Assembly (NCBI GenBank): GCA_004144175.1
Contig: SEFT01000004.1
Span: 124,001-188,000, forward strand
Direction of reading: 5' to 3'
DNA from: Sphingobacteriales bacterium
GTDB lineage: Bacteria; Bacteroidota; Bacteroidia; Chitinophagales; Chitinophagaceae
DNA: 64,000 bases
Position 1 is the stretch's first letter; each line of letters begins with the position of its first letter. This document shows positions 1-7,660 of the stretch, in pieces. Position numbers and translations under genes: made by a program. The notes below the pieces were generated by a model. That model searched no databases. It saw only the letters and a list, made by a program, of their open reading frames with translations, and had not been told where the DNA came from.

Positions 1-862
1 TAACCAGGTCGGCTGGCACCTGGCGGTATAGCTTCACTAGTTCGTCGGCATCTTTGGTGCTATCGTTAAAGTCTTTGAACAGGATGTATTCGAACGTGAT
101 CTCGTTCTTGGTCATCTTGTAAAAATGGTTCAGCGCATCTATCAGCTCATCTGTATTGTTGGTCTCATTTATCGGCATGATCTCGTCGCGCTTGCGGTCG
201 TTAGCTGCATGCAGCGATAGCGCCAGCTTGAATTTCACCTGGTCGTCGCCCAGCTGGCGTATCATCTTGGCAATACCGGCGGTAGATACCGTAATACGGC
301 GCGGGCTCATACCCAGACTATCGGGCGAGCTTATCTTCTCTATCGCCTTCATCACGTTCTTATAATTCAGCAACGGCTCGCCCATACCCATAAAAACGAT
401 ATTAGTAATACCCTTGCCATAGTGTTGCAGCGACTGTTCATTTGCCAGCACTACTTCGTCCACTATCTCATCAAAGTCCATATTGCGCTTGCGCGGCAAG
501 AAGCCCGTAGCGCAGAACTTACAACTCAGCGAGCACCCCACCTGCGACGACACACAAACCGTCATCCGCTTATCGGTAGGTATCAATACGCTCTCTACAT
601 AGTAGCCATCGTGCAGCTCCAGGCGGTTCTTGATAGTTCCGTCGCTGCTAAACTGGCTATGATGCACCTTTACTTTGGGTATGAAGTAAGCAGCAGCCAG
701 CTTTTCCCGCAGCGATTTCGACAGGTTGGTCATATCGTTGATATCCCCGGCAAAACGCTTCCATATCCACTCATATATCTGCTTCGCACGGAATGCAGGC
801 TCGCTCCACTCTTTCATCAGGGCTTCAAGATCCTGCAGGCTGCTATGTCTGATATTCTTCAT
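1..862 (-). CDS. rlmN: 23S rRNA (adenine2503-C2)-methyltransferase RlmN, C-terminus cut by window edge
   Basis: Radical-SAM enzyme that methylates A2503 of 23S rRNA (and A37 of some tRNAs), acting in the cytoplasm. The reverse-strand translation starts MKNIRHSSLQDLEALMKEW and contains the radical-SAM cluster motif CSLSCKFC (C-x3-C-x2-C, about residues 111-118), followed by NIVFMGMGEPLLNY, a block highly characteristic of RlmN/Cfr, then STAGI and KLALSLHA. About 287 codons are visible; the family is usually 340-350 residues, so roughly the last 60 lie outside the window. The start ATG at 862 is supported by a TAnnTTTG element ending only 5 nt upstream (868-875), which also implies a leaderless transcript. 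It could only otherwise be Cfr, but the context and the motif spelling favour the housekeeping RlmN. Confidence 0.95.
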   Translation of the reverse strand, partial: MKNIRHSSLQDLEALMKEWSEPAFRAKQIYEWIWKRFAGDINDMTNLSKSLREKLAAAYFIPKVKVHHSQFSSDGTIKNRLELHDGYYVESVLIPTDKRMTVCVSSQVGCSLSCKFCATGFLPRKRNMDFDEIVDEVVLANEQSLQHYGKGITNIVFMGMGEPLLNYKNVMKAIEKISSPDSLGMSPRRITVSTAGIAKMIRQLGDDQVKFKLALSLHAANDRKRDEIMPINETNNTDELIDALNHFYKMTKNEITFEYILFKDFNDSTKDADELVKLYRQVPADLV

Positions 863-867
863 AACGG

Positions 868-875
868 CAAAGGTA
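868..875 (-). promoter_or_regulatory. Bacteroidota -7 element of rlmN
   Basis: On the reverse strand the bases read TACCTTTG, an exact match to the TAnnTTTG -7 consensus. Only 5 nt separate it from the rlmN ATG, so transcription should start at or next to the start codon. No convincing -33 TTG partner is seen. Confidence 0.6.
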
Positions 876-992
876 CACCCATATATGCGTACTATATACT
901 CTTGATGAGCTATATCAGCAAGATTAACATAACAATTAGAGACTATATATAACTAAACAGATTTTATATCTTGTGCTCAAATTGACACAGCT

Positions 993-1988
993 ATGAAAAA
1001 ATTTTTCCTCATCCTTGGTTCGCTCCTGGTGCTGCTGATCGTAGTGGTTCTGGTAGCAGGCATGGTATCGCCTAAAGAAATGCGTGTAGAGCGCAATATT
1101 GTCATCAATGGCAATAAAGACGTAGTATACGATCAGGTCTCCAAATTCCACAACTGGCAAAACTGGACCGAATGGGCGCAGATAGACAGCACCATGCAGG
1201 TAGACTATACGGGCGAAGACGGCCAGCGCGGAAGCACCTACCACTGGAAAGGCGAAAAAACGGGTGAAGGCCGTGTAACCAACACGGGCGCGCAGCACCA
1301 CGAAATGAAGTACTCTATGGTATTCTTAGACTTCGATTCGCACTCCGACGGCTATATACGCGCCGAAGATGCCAGTAACGGTCAAACGAAAGCGGTATGG
1401 GGTTTTGTAACTAAATACAGCTTCCCGATGAATGGCATTATGGCGATGATGGGTATGAAGAAAATGCTGGAAAGCGACTTTGACAAGGGCCTTGCCCGCC
1501 TGAAAGGTGTGGTAGAAAGCGGCAAAGCGGGCGCACCTGCTGCTGCTATCAATGAAGTACAGTTCCCGGCCCATACCTACGCCACCATCCGCAAGCGCGT
1601 GCCGATGAGCGAATTTGAAAAATTCTTTGGCGATGCTTACGAGGTACTGGGCAAAGAAGCAGGCCAACGCATCAACGGCCATGCAGCAGGCCTCATATAC
1701 GAATGGGACGAAAAGACCATGACAAGCGATATTGCTGCGGCATTTCCCATAGCAGACAATAAGCCTGTGAACGGCGCAACGATTGTGGAAGTACCCGCAT
1801 TAAACGCCTATATGATGACCTATAACGGACCATACACAGGCTCGGAGAAAGCACATGCTGCCATCGGCGAGTTCCTGAAAGAAAAGGGATTGCAACAAAA
1901 ACTGGTGATAGAAGAGTACATCACCGGCCCCTTCAACGAGAAGGATGCGGCCAAATGGGAAACCAACATTTACTACCTGGTCAACTAA
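993..1988 (+). CDS. SRPBCC domain plus GyrI-like domain protein
   Basis: 331 residues. An N-terminal hydrophobic segment (about residues 4-24) looks like a membrane anchor or uncleaved signal. Residues about 31-165 match the pattern of the SRPBCC/polyketide-cyclase lipid-binding fold (VERNIVINGNKDVVYDQVS, HNWQNWTEW, DFDSHSDGYI). Residues about 184-331 look like a GyrI/SOUL-type small-molecule-binding domain (EVQFPAHTYATIRKRVPMSE, LNAYMMTYNGPY, EEYITGPFN). This two-domain arrangement is common in Bacteroidota and its ligand is not known. There is no clear ribosome-binding site; the ATG at 993 begins a good anchor sequence. An imperfect TATCTTG lies about 20 nt upstream. It is a single gene, not visibly in an operon. 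The domain calls are from sequence pattern only. Confidence 0.8.
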   Translation: MKKFFLILGSLLVLLIVVVLVAGMVSPKEMRVERNIVINGNKDVVYDQVSKFHNWQNWTEWAQIDSTMQVDYTGEDGQRGSTYHWKGEKTGEGRVTNTGAQHHEMKYSMVFLDFDSHSDGYIRAEDASNGQTKAVWGFVTKYSFPMNGIMAMMGMKKMLESDFDKGLARLKGVVESGKAGAPAAAINEVQFPAHTYATIRKRVPMSEFEKFFGDAYEVLGKEAGQRINGHAAGLIYEWDEKTMTSDIAAAFPIADNKPVNGATIVEVPALNAYMMTYNGPYTGSEKAHAAIGEFLKEKGLQQKLVIEEYITGPFNEKDAAKWETNIYYLVN

Positions 1989-2099
1989 CCGTCATTTCAC
2001 TATAACACATATAGCCGTTTGCACAATGTGCAGGCGGCTTTTTCGTTATTAGCATAGCTGCCCTTATATTCGCAACCTTACTGGTACCCAATCAGGTAA

Positions 2100-4073
2100 A
2101 TGAAGCTATCGGTTATTATTGTCAACTACAATGTCAAGTACTTTCTTGAGGTGTGCCTGCATTCGGTGTATAGGGCTATGCAGGACATTCCCGGGGAGGT
2201 CATTGTTGTTGATAATAATTCGGCAGATGATAGCTGCGCTATGGTGCGGCAGAAGTTCCCGCAGGTAGTCCTGATAGAGAATAAGGACAATACCGGCTTT
2301 TCCCGCGCCAACAACCAGGGGGTGGCCGTTGCTAAAGGCGAGTATATCCTCTTCCTGAACCCGGACACAGTGATGCCGGAGGACTTCCTGCAAAAGATGA
2401 TCGCCTACATGGACGCTCACCCTAAAGCAGGTGCCATAGGCCCGCGCCTGATAGACGGCAAAGGGCAATATGCGCCCGATGGCAAGAAGTCATTTCCTTC
2501 CCTATCGGTAGCCATCTTCAAGACCACAGGACTTAACCGCATCTTCAGCAAGTCGCCCTACTTCAACAAATACTACGCAGTACATATAGGCGAACACGAG
2601 ACCGCCGCTGTCGAGGGACTATCGGGCTGCTGCATGATGGTACGGTCGGCACTACTACCGCAGATAGGTGGGGCATTCGATGAGGACTACTTTATGTATT
2701 GCGAAGATGTAGACCTTTGCTATCGCATACAGCAGGCAGGGTACGAGAACATCTACTATCCTGAAGCCACATTGATACACTATAAAGGAGAAAGTACGAA
2801 GAAAGCCACGCTCTCCTACGTGCGTGTCTTCAACGAGGCACTGGTAACATTTGTAAAGAAACACTATAGCAAGCCGAACGCAAGACTGTTTGTATTGTTC
2901 ATCAATATCGGAATTGTATTGCGTGCCATACTGGGTGTGGTAAAGCAAGTACTGAAAGTACTGCGCATGCCGCTCTTCGATGCGCTGATACTCCTGGCTA
3001 CCCTCTGGTTCATGAAGGAGTTTTGGGTAGAGCAGGTAATGAGCATCGGCGCTATTCCATTCAGCTCCGTAGTGGCTACCTTCCCCGTATACATACTGCT
3101 CTGGATCGTAAGCCTGTACTTTAACGGCGCCTACGATGAGCCATACCGCGGCCTGCGTGTGATACGCGGCATGGCGATAGGTACAGTCATCATACTGGCC
3201 TACTACGGCCTGTTGCAACCAGGGCTGCGCTATTCGCGCGCCATCATCATATTTAGCGGTTTTATAGGCACGGTGGGTATGCTGGGGCTGCACGAGCTAT
3301 TGCATCGCCTGGGCATCCTCAAATTCGTCTCTTACGACAAGCTGCCTCGCAAGGCGGTTATCGTAGCATCACCGCAGGCATATTATGACACAGCCATAAC
3401 ACTACGCCGCGTACACTATGCGCCCGAGGTAGCAGGCCGCATTTCACCTGCTACAGATACAGAAGATACACTGGCAAGCTTACCTGCCATGAAGGAATTG
3501 ATGTACACCGCGGGCATACAGGAGGTCATCTTTTGTGTGAACGGGCTTACCTATGCCAACATCCTTAACCAAATGGAGCATTGCGGCCCTGCTTATGAAT
3601 ACAAAATACACCTGCCCGGTAGCGAAAGCTTTGTAGGCAGCAACTCGGCACACACCTCCGGCGACCTCTATACTGTCGACCGACGCTTTAACCTCTCTGT
3701 GTTTGCGCAGACACGTAATAAGCGCATATTAGATATAGCCATGGCGCTGGCGTTTCTTGTACTGAGCCCTATCATGTTGTTTGTAGTAAAACAGCCGGGC
3801 AGCTTTCTTTCCAATATAGCGCATGTGCTCTTTGGCAAGCGCACATGGGTGGGTTATGCACATGCAGCTGCAACGCCACCTTATCTACCCGTTATTCGCC
3901 CCGGAGTGCTGCCGCCGTACAATGTATTGCCCAGCTATACACCCGGCGCTAAAGTGCAGGAACAATTGAATTTCAACTACGCACAGAAGTACACACCGGC
4001 CACCGATCTGAACCTGATACTTAACAATTTAAAATATCTGGGAGATTTCTCTAAAAACATTTTGCAGAAATAA
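2100..4073 (+). CDS. Membrane-anchored family 2 glycosyltransferase with degenerate sugar-transferase-like C-terminus
   Basis: 657 residues. Residues 1 to about 240 form a GT-A family 2 domain (LSVIIVNYN, VVDNNSADDS, NTGFSRANNQG, the FLNPDT metal-binding region near residue 87, and FMYCEDVDLCYR near residue 202), typical of rhamnosyl/galactosyl-type transferases that use nucleotide sugars at the cytoplasmic face. Residues about 260-400 carry four or five hydrophobic segments. Residues about 410-540 resemble the nucleotide-binding-like region of WcaJ-type phosphosugar transferases, and near residue 540 KRILDIAMALAFLVLSP matches the membrane entry of that family. The catalytic KFRTM-type part does not follow; the chain ends in a Pro-rich tail. 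It may be a natural fusion with a decayed second half. Its role would be envelope or exopolysaccharide synthesis; the exact sugar cannot be told. The start ATG at 2100 begins the GT domain directly. Confidence 0.85.
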   Translation: MKLSVIIVNYNVKYFLEVCLHSVYRAMQDIPGEVIVVDNNSADDSCAMVRQKFPQVVLIENKDNTGFSRANNQGVAVAKGEYILFLNPDTVMPEDFLQKMIAYMDAHPKAGAIGPRLIDGKGQYAPDGKKSFPSLSVAIFKTTGLNRIFSKSPYFNKYYAVHIGEHETAAVEGLSGCCMMVRSALLPQIGGAFDEDYFMYCEDVDLCYRIQQAGYENIYYPEATLIHYKGESTKKATLSYVRVFNEALVTFVKKHYSKPNARLFVLFINIGIVLRAILGVVKQVLKVLRMPLFDALILLATLWFMKEFWVEQVMSIGAIPFSSVVATFPVYILLWIVSLYFNGAYDEPYRGLRVIRGMAIGTVIILAYYGLLQPGLRYSRAIIIFSGFIGTVGMLGLHELLHRLGILKFVSYDKLPRKAVIVASPQAYYDTAITLRRVHYAPEVAGRISPATDTEDTLASLPAMKELMYTAGIQEVIFCVNGLTYANILNQMEHCGPAYEYKIHLPGSESFVGSNSAHTSGDLYTVDRRFNLSVFAQTRNKRILDIAMALAFLVLSPIMLFVVKQPGSFLSNIAHVLFGKRTWVGYAHAAATPPYLPVIRPGVLPPYNVLPSYTPGAKVQEQLNFNYAQKYTPATDLNLILNNLKYLGDFSKNILQK

Positions 4074-4112
4074 TTTGTTGACTATTTTTGCAATCCCAAT
4101 CGAGGGAAACAC

Positions 4113-4186
4113 TCCTCCTTAGCTCAGTTGGTTAGAGCACCTGACTGTTAATCAGGGGGTCTCAGGTTCAAGTCCTGAAGGGGGAG
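4113..4186 (+). tRNA. tRNA-Asn (anticodon GTT)
   Basis: A full cloverleaf can be folded: acceptor TCCTCCT with AGGGGGA (one T-G pair) and discriminator G; D stem GCTC/GAGC; anticodon stem CCTGA/TCAGG with loop CTGTTAA, giving anticodon GTT; T stem TCAGG/CCTGA with loop TTCAAGT. CCA is not encoded. It is followed immediately by an intrinsic terminator. Confidence 0.97.
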
Positions 4187-4187
4187 C

Positions 4188-4215
4188 AAAAAGCCGCAGA
4201 TACTGCGGCTTTTTC
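4188..4215 (+). terminator. Intrinsic terminator of tRNA-Asn
   Basis: AAAAAGCCGCAG, a short ATA loop, then CTGCGGCTTTTT: a strong hairpin with a T tract directly after the tRNA. Confidence 0.9.
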
Positions 4216-4219
4216 TATT

Positions 4220-4363
4220 ATGTTCTATCTGTATATCCTTTATAGCCAATTTTCAGACATCTATTATGTAGGCCAGAGAGGACATCATCAAGACAAAAAT
4301 GTATGTTTAGAGGAAATTTACAGTTCTTCTTCAAGCTTAAATATACCTTATAATCACCCGTAG
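4220..4363 (+). pseudogene. Remnant of a GIY-YIG endonuclease-like gene
   Basis: An open stretch of 47 codons starts MFYLYILYSQFSDIYYVGQ. That is the typical beginning of the small GIY-YIG nuclease-like proteins of Bacteroidota (Y-I-L-Y...YYVGQ), which are about 80-95 residues and often sit near tRNA genes. After YVGQ the translation (RGHHQDKNV...) loses family resemblance and stops at 4363, and no other frame picks it up. I read it as a decayed or truncated copy. From 4364 to 4607 nothing further is recognisable. Confidence 0.55.
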
Positions 4364-4607
4364 CATTTACTTCACGATACATTGAATGAAAGGGTATGTA
4401 GTATTAATCACCAACAACCTTCTTAGTTGCCATCGACATATCAATGTAAGGCCGCAATTGCTTCCTTTGCTATGGGGAAGCGTGCTGTAGTAGCTATCCC
4501 ATGGGGTTTACATTTATATAAGCTAACAGTTAGTGCGTTGCACTGTTGTTGCTGCAGCGTATTGCACAACGGCACCCTTTTGCAGTACTACTACCAAATA
4601 TTAATTT

Positions 4608-4835
4608 ATGGGACAAAATCAGAATCCGAATCAAAACCAAAAGGGCAGCGATCGCGAACGTCAAGACAACAAGAAGGGTGAGCAACAAAAAACAGGTGGT
4701 AGCCACGAGCAAGGTAATCGCCAGGGTGTAGGCACCGGCCAAAAAGACCTGCAAAACGATGACCCTAGCAAAAAGCGCCAGGACCACCAGAGGAATAAGG
4801 GTAATGAAAACAAAGAGACCGGCAAAAAAAGCTAG
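4608..4835 (+). CDS. Disordered Gln/Asn/Lys-rich 75-residue protein, paralogue of the gene at 23579
   Basis: 75 residues, almost entirely polar (MGQNQNPNQNQKGSDRERQ...), with no hydrophobic core, so it should be intrinsically disordered and cytosolic. It aligns over its whole length with the 75-residue protein at 23579-23806: shared features are an N-P-N-Q start, DR-RQ, a central GTGQ..LQ.DD block and a Lys/Asn-rich end. Both genes are monocistronic, have the same length and are followed by strong hairpin terminators, suggesting abundant stand-alone transcripts. The function is unknown; such proteins are often stress-related, but that is inference. The ATG lies in an A/T-rich context without a Shine-Dalgarno sequence. 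Confidence 0.7.
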   Translation: MGQNQNPNQNQKGSDRERQDNKKGEQQKTGGSHEQGNRQGVGTGQKDLQNDDPSKKRQDHQRNKGNENKETGKKS

Positions 4836-4870
4836 GCTCTGCGAAGAACTTCTTAACAATTTCGATCTTC

Positions 4871-4907
4871 GTAAAAGAGCACCTGTCATGCGACAGGTGC
4901 TCTTTAC
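4871..4907 (+). terminator. Intrinsic terminator after the 4608 gene
   Basis: Inverted repeat AGAGCACCTGTC / GACAGGTGCTCT with A- and T-rich flanks; could work in both directions. Confidence 0.8.
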
Positions 4908-4948
4908 TTTAAGCAGCAGATATTTATCCTCTACTGTAAAACCAGCCT

Positions 4949-5245
4949 TTAAGAAGGGCGGTTGTCATCTATTTTACGTACTACCGGGTAAGACAAGATA
5001 CGCTCGCGGTGTTGTGACGATATCCTGAGCGCCCAAGGCCCCAGGCTGCCGCTGTTCTCGGGTGTATCTTTTCCAGGCTTAGGGGGATCGGCTTCGGGCC
5101 CAGCGTGTTGCCTGTTTTTCATCCTTTGTTCTCTATCTGAGCAATCATCGCCCTGGTTACCGCCTTCGTAGTCCATCCGCTCTGTAGCCTCGTCGTTATC
5201 TTCTCTGCATTTATCTTGCTTTGATTGATCTTCTCCGCGTGTCAT
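4949..5245 (-). CDS. Hypothetical hydrophilic protein
   Basis: About 98 residues from the ATG at 5245 (MTRGEDQSKQDKCRED...); a start 12 codons further upstream (5281) is also open. The first two thirds are highly charged and Gly/Pro-rich without hydrophobic segments; the last third (SLGPWALRISSQHRERILS) could be partly ordered. No family is recognised. It lies convergent to the disordered gene at 4608, whose terminator may serve both. Low complexity raises the risk of a chance open frame, but no competing frame is better. Confidence 0.45.
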   Translation of the reverse strand: MTRGEDQSKQDKCREDNDEATERMDYEGGNQGDDCSDREQRMKNRQHAGPEADPPKPGKDTPENSGSLGPWALRISSQHRERILSYPVVRKIDDNRPS

Positions 5246-5545
5246 AAGATTGAATTTATCTGAAAGAAGCAGTTCTCTCAACTGTCTAAATGGTTAAACA
5301 TCCATGCCCTAAACATACAACATGGTCACAATTCGTTTAGTCTGAATGTTAGCGCGGCAGAGGCAACCATCATAAAAAATGAAGCAGGATGATATGGGTA
5401 CACGAAAGCAATGAAGCAATACGTTACATAAGTTGAAGTTTAGTACAAAAAGTGTGAATAATACAAGCTTCTGCGAAATAAGTGTAATACATACCAGCTA
5501 AATAAAATTCAACTTTGTGTTAATACAAATCCTAATAGTTCGCCC

Positions 5546-6217
5546 ATGAAAACACAAATCACAGACATGCAGGGTGATATATCGGTTTCTTTCGACTTTA
5601 TCCCCGTTCTCGCACATGAGGTGAGAAATCCACTAACAAATATCAATCTTTCGGTAGAGATACTTGACTCTTTCCTCCACGACTCCGAAATGAAGGTGTA
5701 TACCGAAGTGATAAGAAGAAATGTAGGACGCATCAATCAATTGATCCTAGACCTGCTCAACCGTCAGAAATTTGCAGATATGATGCCGGTACAGTTATCG
5801 GTTCATGATTTGCTGAACGAAGTAGTAGCTATAACCCATGACCGATGCTCACTAAAGCATATAGAGATAGTAAAGAGCTTTGAGGAAGACCGCCTGGTAG
5901 TTTGGAACAGGTCGAACATGATCATTGCGCTTACAAACATCGTTATTAATGCCGTTGACGCTATGAGCAGCACAACCGGAGTATTGCAGCTAACAGCTAA
6001 GTGCGACGACGGAAAATATGTGCTGAGAATAAAAGACAATGGCTGCGGCATCAGCAAGCAGAACCTTAAAAACATTTTTAAAGCTTACTACACAAGTAAG
6101 GAAGGTGGCCTGGGCCTCGGGCTTTCTATTACGCTGGCCATTCTGAAGCAAAACGGTATCGATGTGGTTGTTGAATCATCAGCCGGATACGGCACTTGCT
6201 TCATTCTCTCTTTCTAG
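5546..6217 (+). CDS. Stand-alone histidine-kinase core (HisKA-HATPase, no sensor)
   Basis: 223 residues, containing only the dimerisation and catalytic parts of a sensor kinase. The H-box is LAHEVRNPLTNINLS with the phospho-acceptor His24; the N-box is NIVINAVDAM (about 131-140); G1 is DNGCGIS (about 164); G2 is GLGLGLSI (about 189), so all catalytic motifs are intact. There is no membrane segment, PAS or other input domain, so it must receive its signal through a partner. A degenerate relative of nearly the same length lies at 10402-11043 on the other strand. No response regulator is adjacent; the closest is at 16796. It should be a soluble cytoplasmic kinase; its partner is unknown. Confidence 0.88.
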   Translation: MKTQITDMQGDISVSFDFIPVLAHEVRNPLTNINLSVEILDSFLHDSEMKVYTEVIRRNVGRINQLILDLLNRQKFADMMPVQLSVHDLLNEVVAITHDRCSLKHIEIVKSFEEDRLVVWNRSNMIIALTNIVINAVDAMSSTTGVLQLTAKCDDGKYVLRIKDNGCGISKQNLKNIFKAYYTSKEGGLGLGLSITLAILKQNGIDVVVESSAGYGTCFILSF

Positions 6218-6409
6218 TGCCCGCGCCGCAAAACAATGATTGCCGGAATAGTTACCGGCAGGTCATACTTATTGTTGTACCTTGTTACTTAGCCTATTGT
6301 GTATAAAAACAATTCTATGGGCATAGTATTACAGGTATTATAGTTTACTCTCCTTCCCGAAGACATGCGATGACATGCTGCCGTTCGCTTACGAGTTCAA
6401 CTCATTGTT

Positions 6410-6970
6410 ATGAAGCTTTATATCAAGTTTATGGTTAGCCTGCGGTGTAAAATGATAGTAAAAGAAGAACTATACAAACTAGGAATAGAATATATATCTA
6501 TCAATCTTGGTGTTGTGGAAATACCAAATCGTATTACAGCCGAGCAGCGCGAAATGCTAAGTAGAAACCTGTCGAAATACAGGTTAGAGTTGCTAGATGA
6601 TAAGAAAAGCATCCTTATAGAAAAGATAAAGAAAGTGGCCATCGAAATGGTACACTATGAAGATGAAATGCCGAATATCAAATACTCGGAGTATCTTAAG
6701 CAAAAACTAGGTTACAGCTACACTTATCTGGCCAATATATTTTCCGAAGTACAGGGTATAACCATACAGCAGTATGTGATCATCCACAAGATAGAAAAAG
6801 TAAAAGAGCTGCTATTATACGATGAGCTGAGCCTTACCGAAATTGCGTACAAGATGAGCTATAGCAGCGTAGCACACCTTTCGAAGCAATTTAAGAAGGT
6901 TACAGGATTAACACCGGGATATTTCAAGAAGCTAAAAGATAAGAAGCGCCTCAACCTTGAGGATCTGTAA
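6410..6970 (+). CDS. Small AraC-type DNA-binding protein without sensor domain
   Basis: Up to 186 residues; starts at 6410, 6431 or 6452 (MIVKEELYKLG) are possible and the last best fits the start of the folded region. The C-terminal about 100 residues form an AraC/XylS double helix-turn-helix (YLANIFSEVQGITIQQYVI, LSLTEIAYKMSYSSVAHLSK, FKKVTGLTPGYFKK). The N-terminal part is short and is not the usual cupin ligand domain. A separate cupin-fold protein follows 36 bp downstream on the same strand (7007), which suggests the sensor and DNA-binding parts may act as two polypeptides; this is inference. Target genes are unknown. Confidence 0.8.
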   Translation: MKLYIKFMVSLRCKMIVKEELYKLGIEYISINLGVVEIPNRITAEQREMLSRNLSKYRLELLDDKKSILIEKIKKVAIEMVHYEDEMPNIKYSEYLKQKLGYSYTYLANIFSEVQGITIQQYVIIHKIEKVKELLLYDELSLTEIAYKMSYSSVAHLSKQFKKVTGLTPGYFKKLKDKKRLNLEDL

Positions 6971-7006
6971 ATTCATTATTATTATAAAATAAAAAGGAGC
7001 ACCTAT

Positions 7007-7378
7007 ATGTCACGAGCAGACTACAGCGGAATGGAAAAAGCGAAGACTTTTATAGTAGTTGAGATTATAGAATATGTACCAAACTCGGTAGTGATCAAGA
7101 CTATTATAAGGAAAACTACCGGTAATGTGAGTGCGGTATCATTTGACTCGGGCGAGTCGCTTGCTCACAGGCTGGTTCCGTTTGATACCTACATCCAGAT
7201 TATTGAAGGCAAAGCAGAGATTGTGATCGGTGAAGAAGTGAATAACCTCAATACGGGCCAGTCCATCATCGTACCGGCCAATGTACCAAATACCATCAAT
7301 GCCAATGAGCGGTTCAAAATGATATCTACCGTAATAAAGAGTGGCTATGATGATATACCTGATATGTCACTGCTGTAG
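7007..7378 (+). CDS. Small cupin-domain protein
   Basis: 123 residues with a single conserved-beta-barrel (cupin) pattern in the second half: VSFDSGESLAHRLVPFDTYI, IIEGKAEIVIGEE, NTGQSIIVPANVPNTINA. The classic metal-binding His residues are mostly absent (HRL is followed by D rather than HxH), so metal binding is doubtful. A rare good Shine-Dalgarno (AAGGAG) lies before the ATG. It is the second gene of a likely transcription unit with the AraC-like gene and is followed 35 bp later by the RRM gene. A sensory or stress role is possible; the function is not known. Confidence 0.75.
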   Translation: MSRADYSGMEKAKTFIVVEIIEYVPNSVVIKTIIRKTTGNVSAVSFDSGESLAHRLVPFDTYIQIIEGKAEIVIGEEVNNLNTGQSIIVPANVPNTINANERFKMISTVIKSGYDDIPDMSLL

Positions 7379-7413
7379 CTACCACATCTTTTAACGCCCC
7401 CCAAAATATCACT

Positions 7414-7656
7414 ATGGAGCTATTTGTTAGTAACCTACCCCAAACAACAACAGAGGCGCAGATATTGAATATATTCGCCCAATACGGTATAGTCCATTGC
7501 AGCCGCATAAGAACAGTATCGGACGTAAGCAAGAACAATATGAAAACCTTTGCGTATGTGCAGATACCTACCGCTGGCCTGGCAACAGAGGCCATTGCGA
7601 AGCTCGACAACAGTATATTCGCAGGAACATGCATCAGTGTGAAGCAGGCGAAGTAA
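7414..7656 (+). CDS. RNA-recognition-motif (RRM) protein
   Basis: 80 residues comprising one RRM fold: RNP2 is LFVSNLP at residues 3-9 and RNP1 is KTFAYVQI at about 44-51, with the typical helices between (TEAQILNIFAQYG; TEAIAKLDNSIFAG). Single-RRM proteins of this size occur in cyanobacteria and Bacteroidota and bind single-stranded RNA; several are abundant post-transcriptional regulators. It follows the cupin gene on the same strand and converges with the kinase gene at 7661, 4 bp from its end. Its RNA targets cannot be read from sequence. Confidence 0.88.
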   Translation: MELFVSNLPQTTTEAQILNIFAQYGIVHCSRIRTVSDVSKNNMKTFAYVQIPTAGLATEAIAKLDNSIFAGTCISVKQAK

Positions 7657-7660
7657 CTAC

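Noticed and set aside
4427-4681. 84-residue forward ORF before the 4608 gene
   Set aside because: It overlaps the 4608 gene in another frame and has a Cys-rich, unlikely composition.
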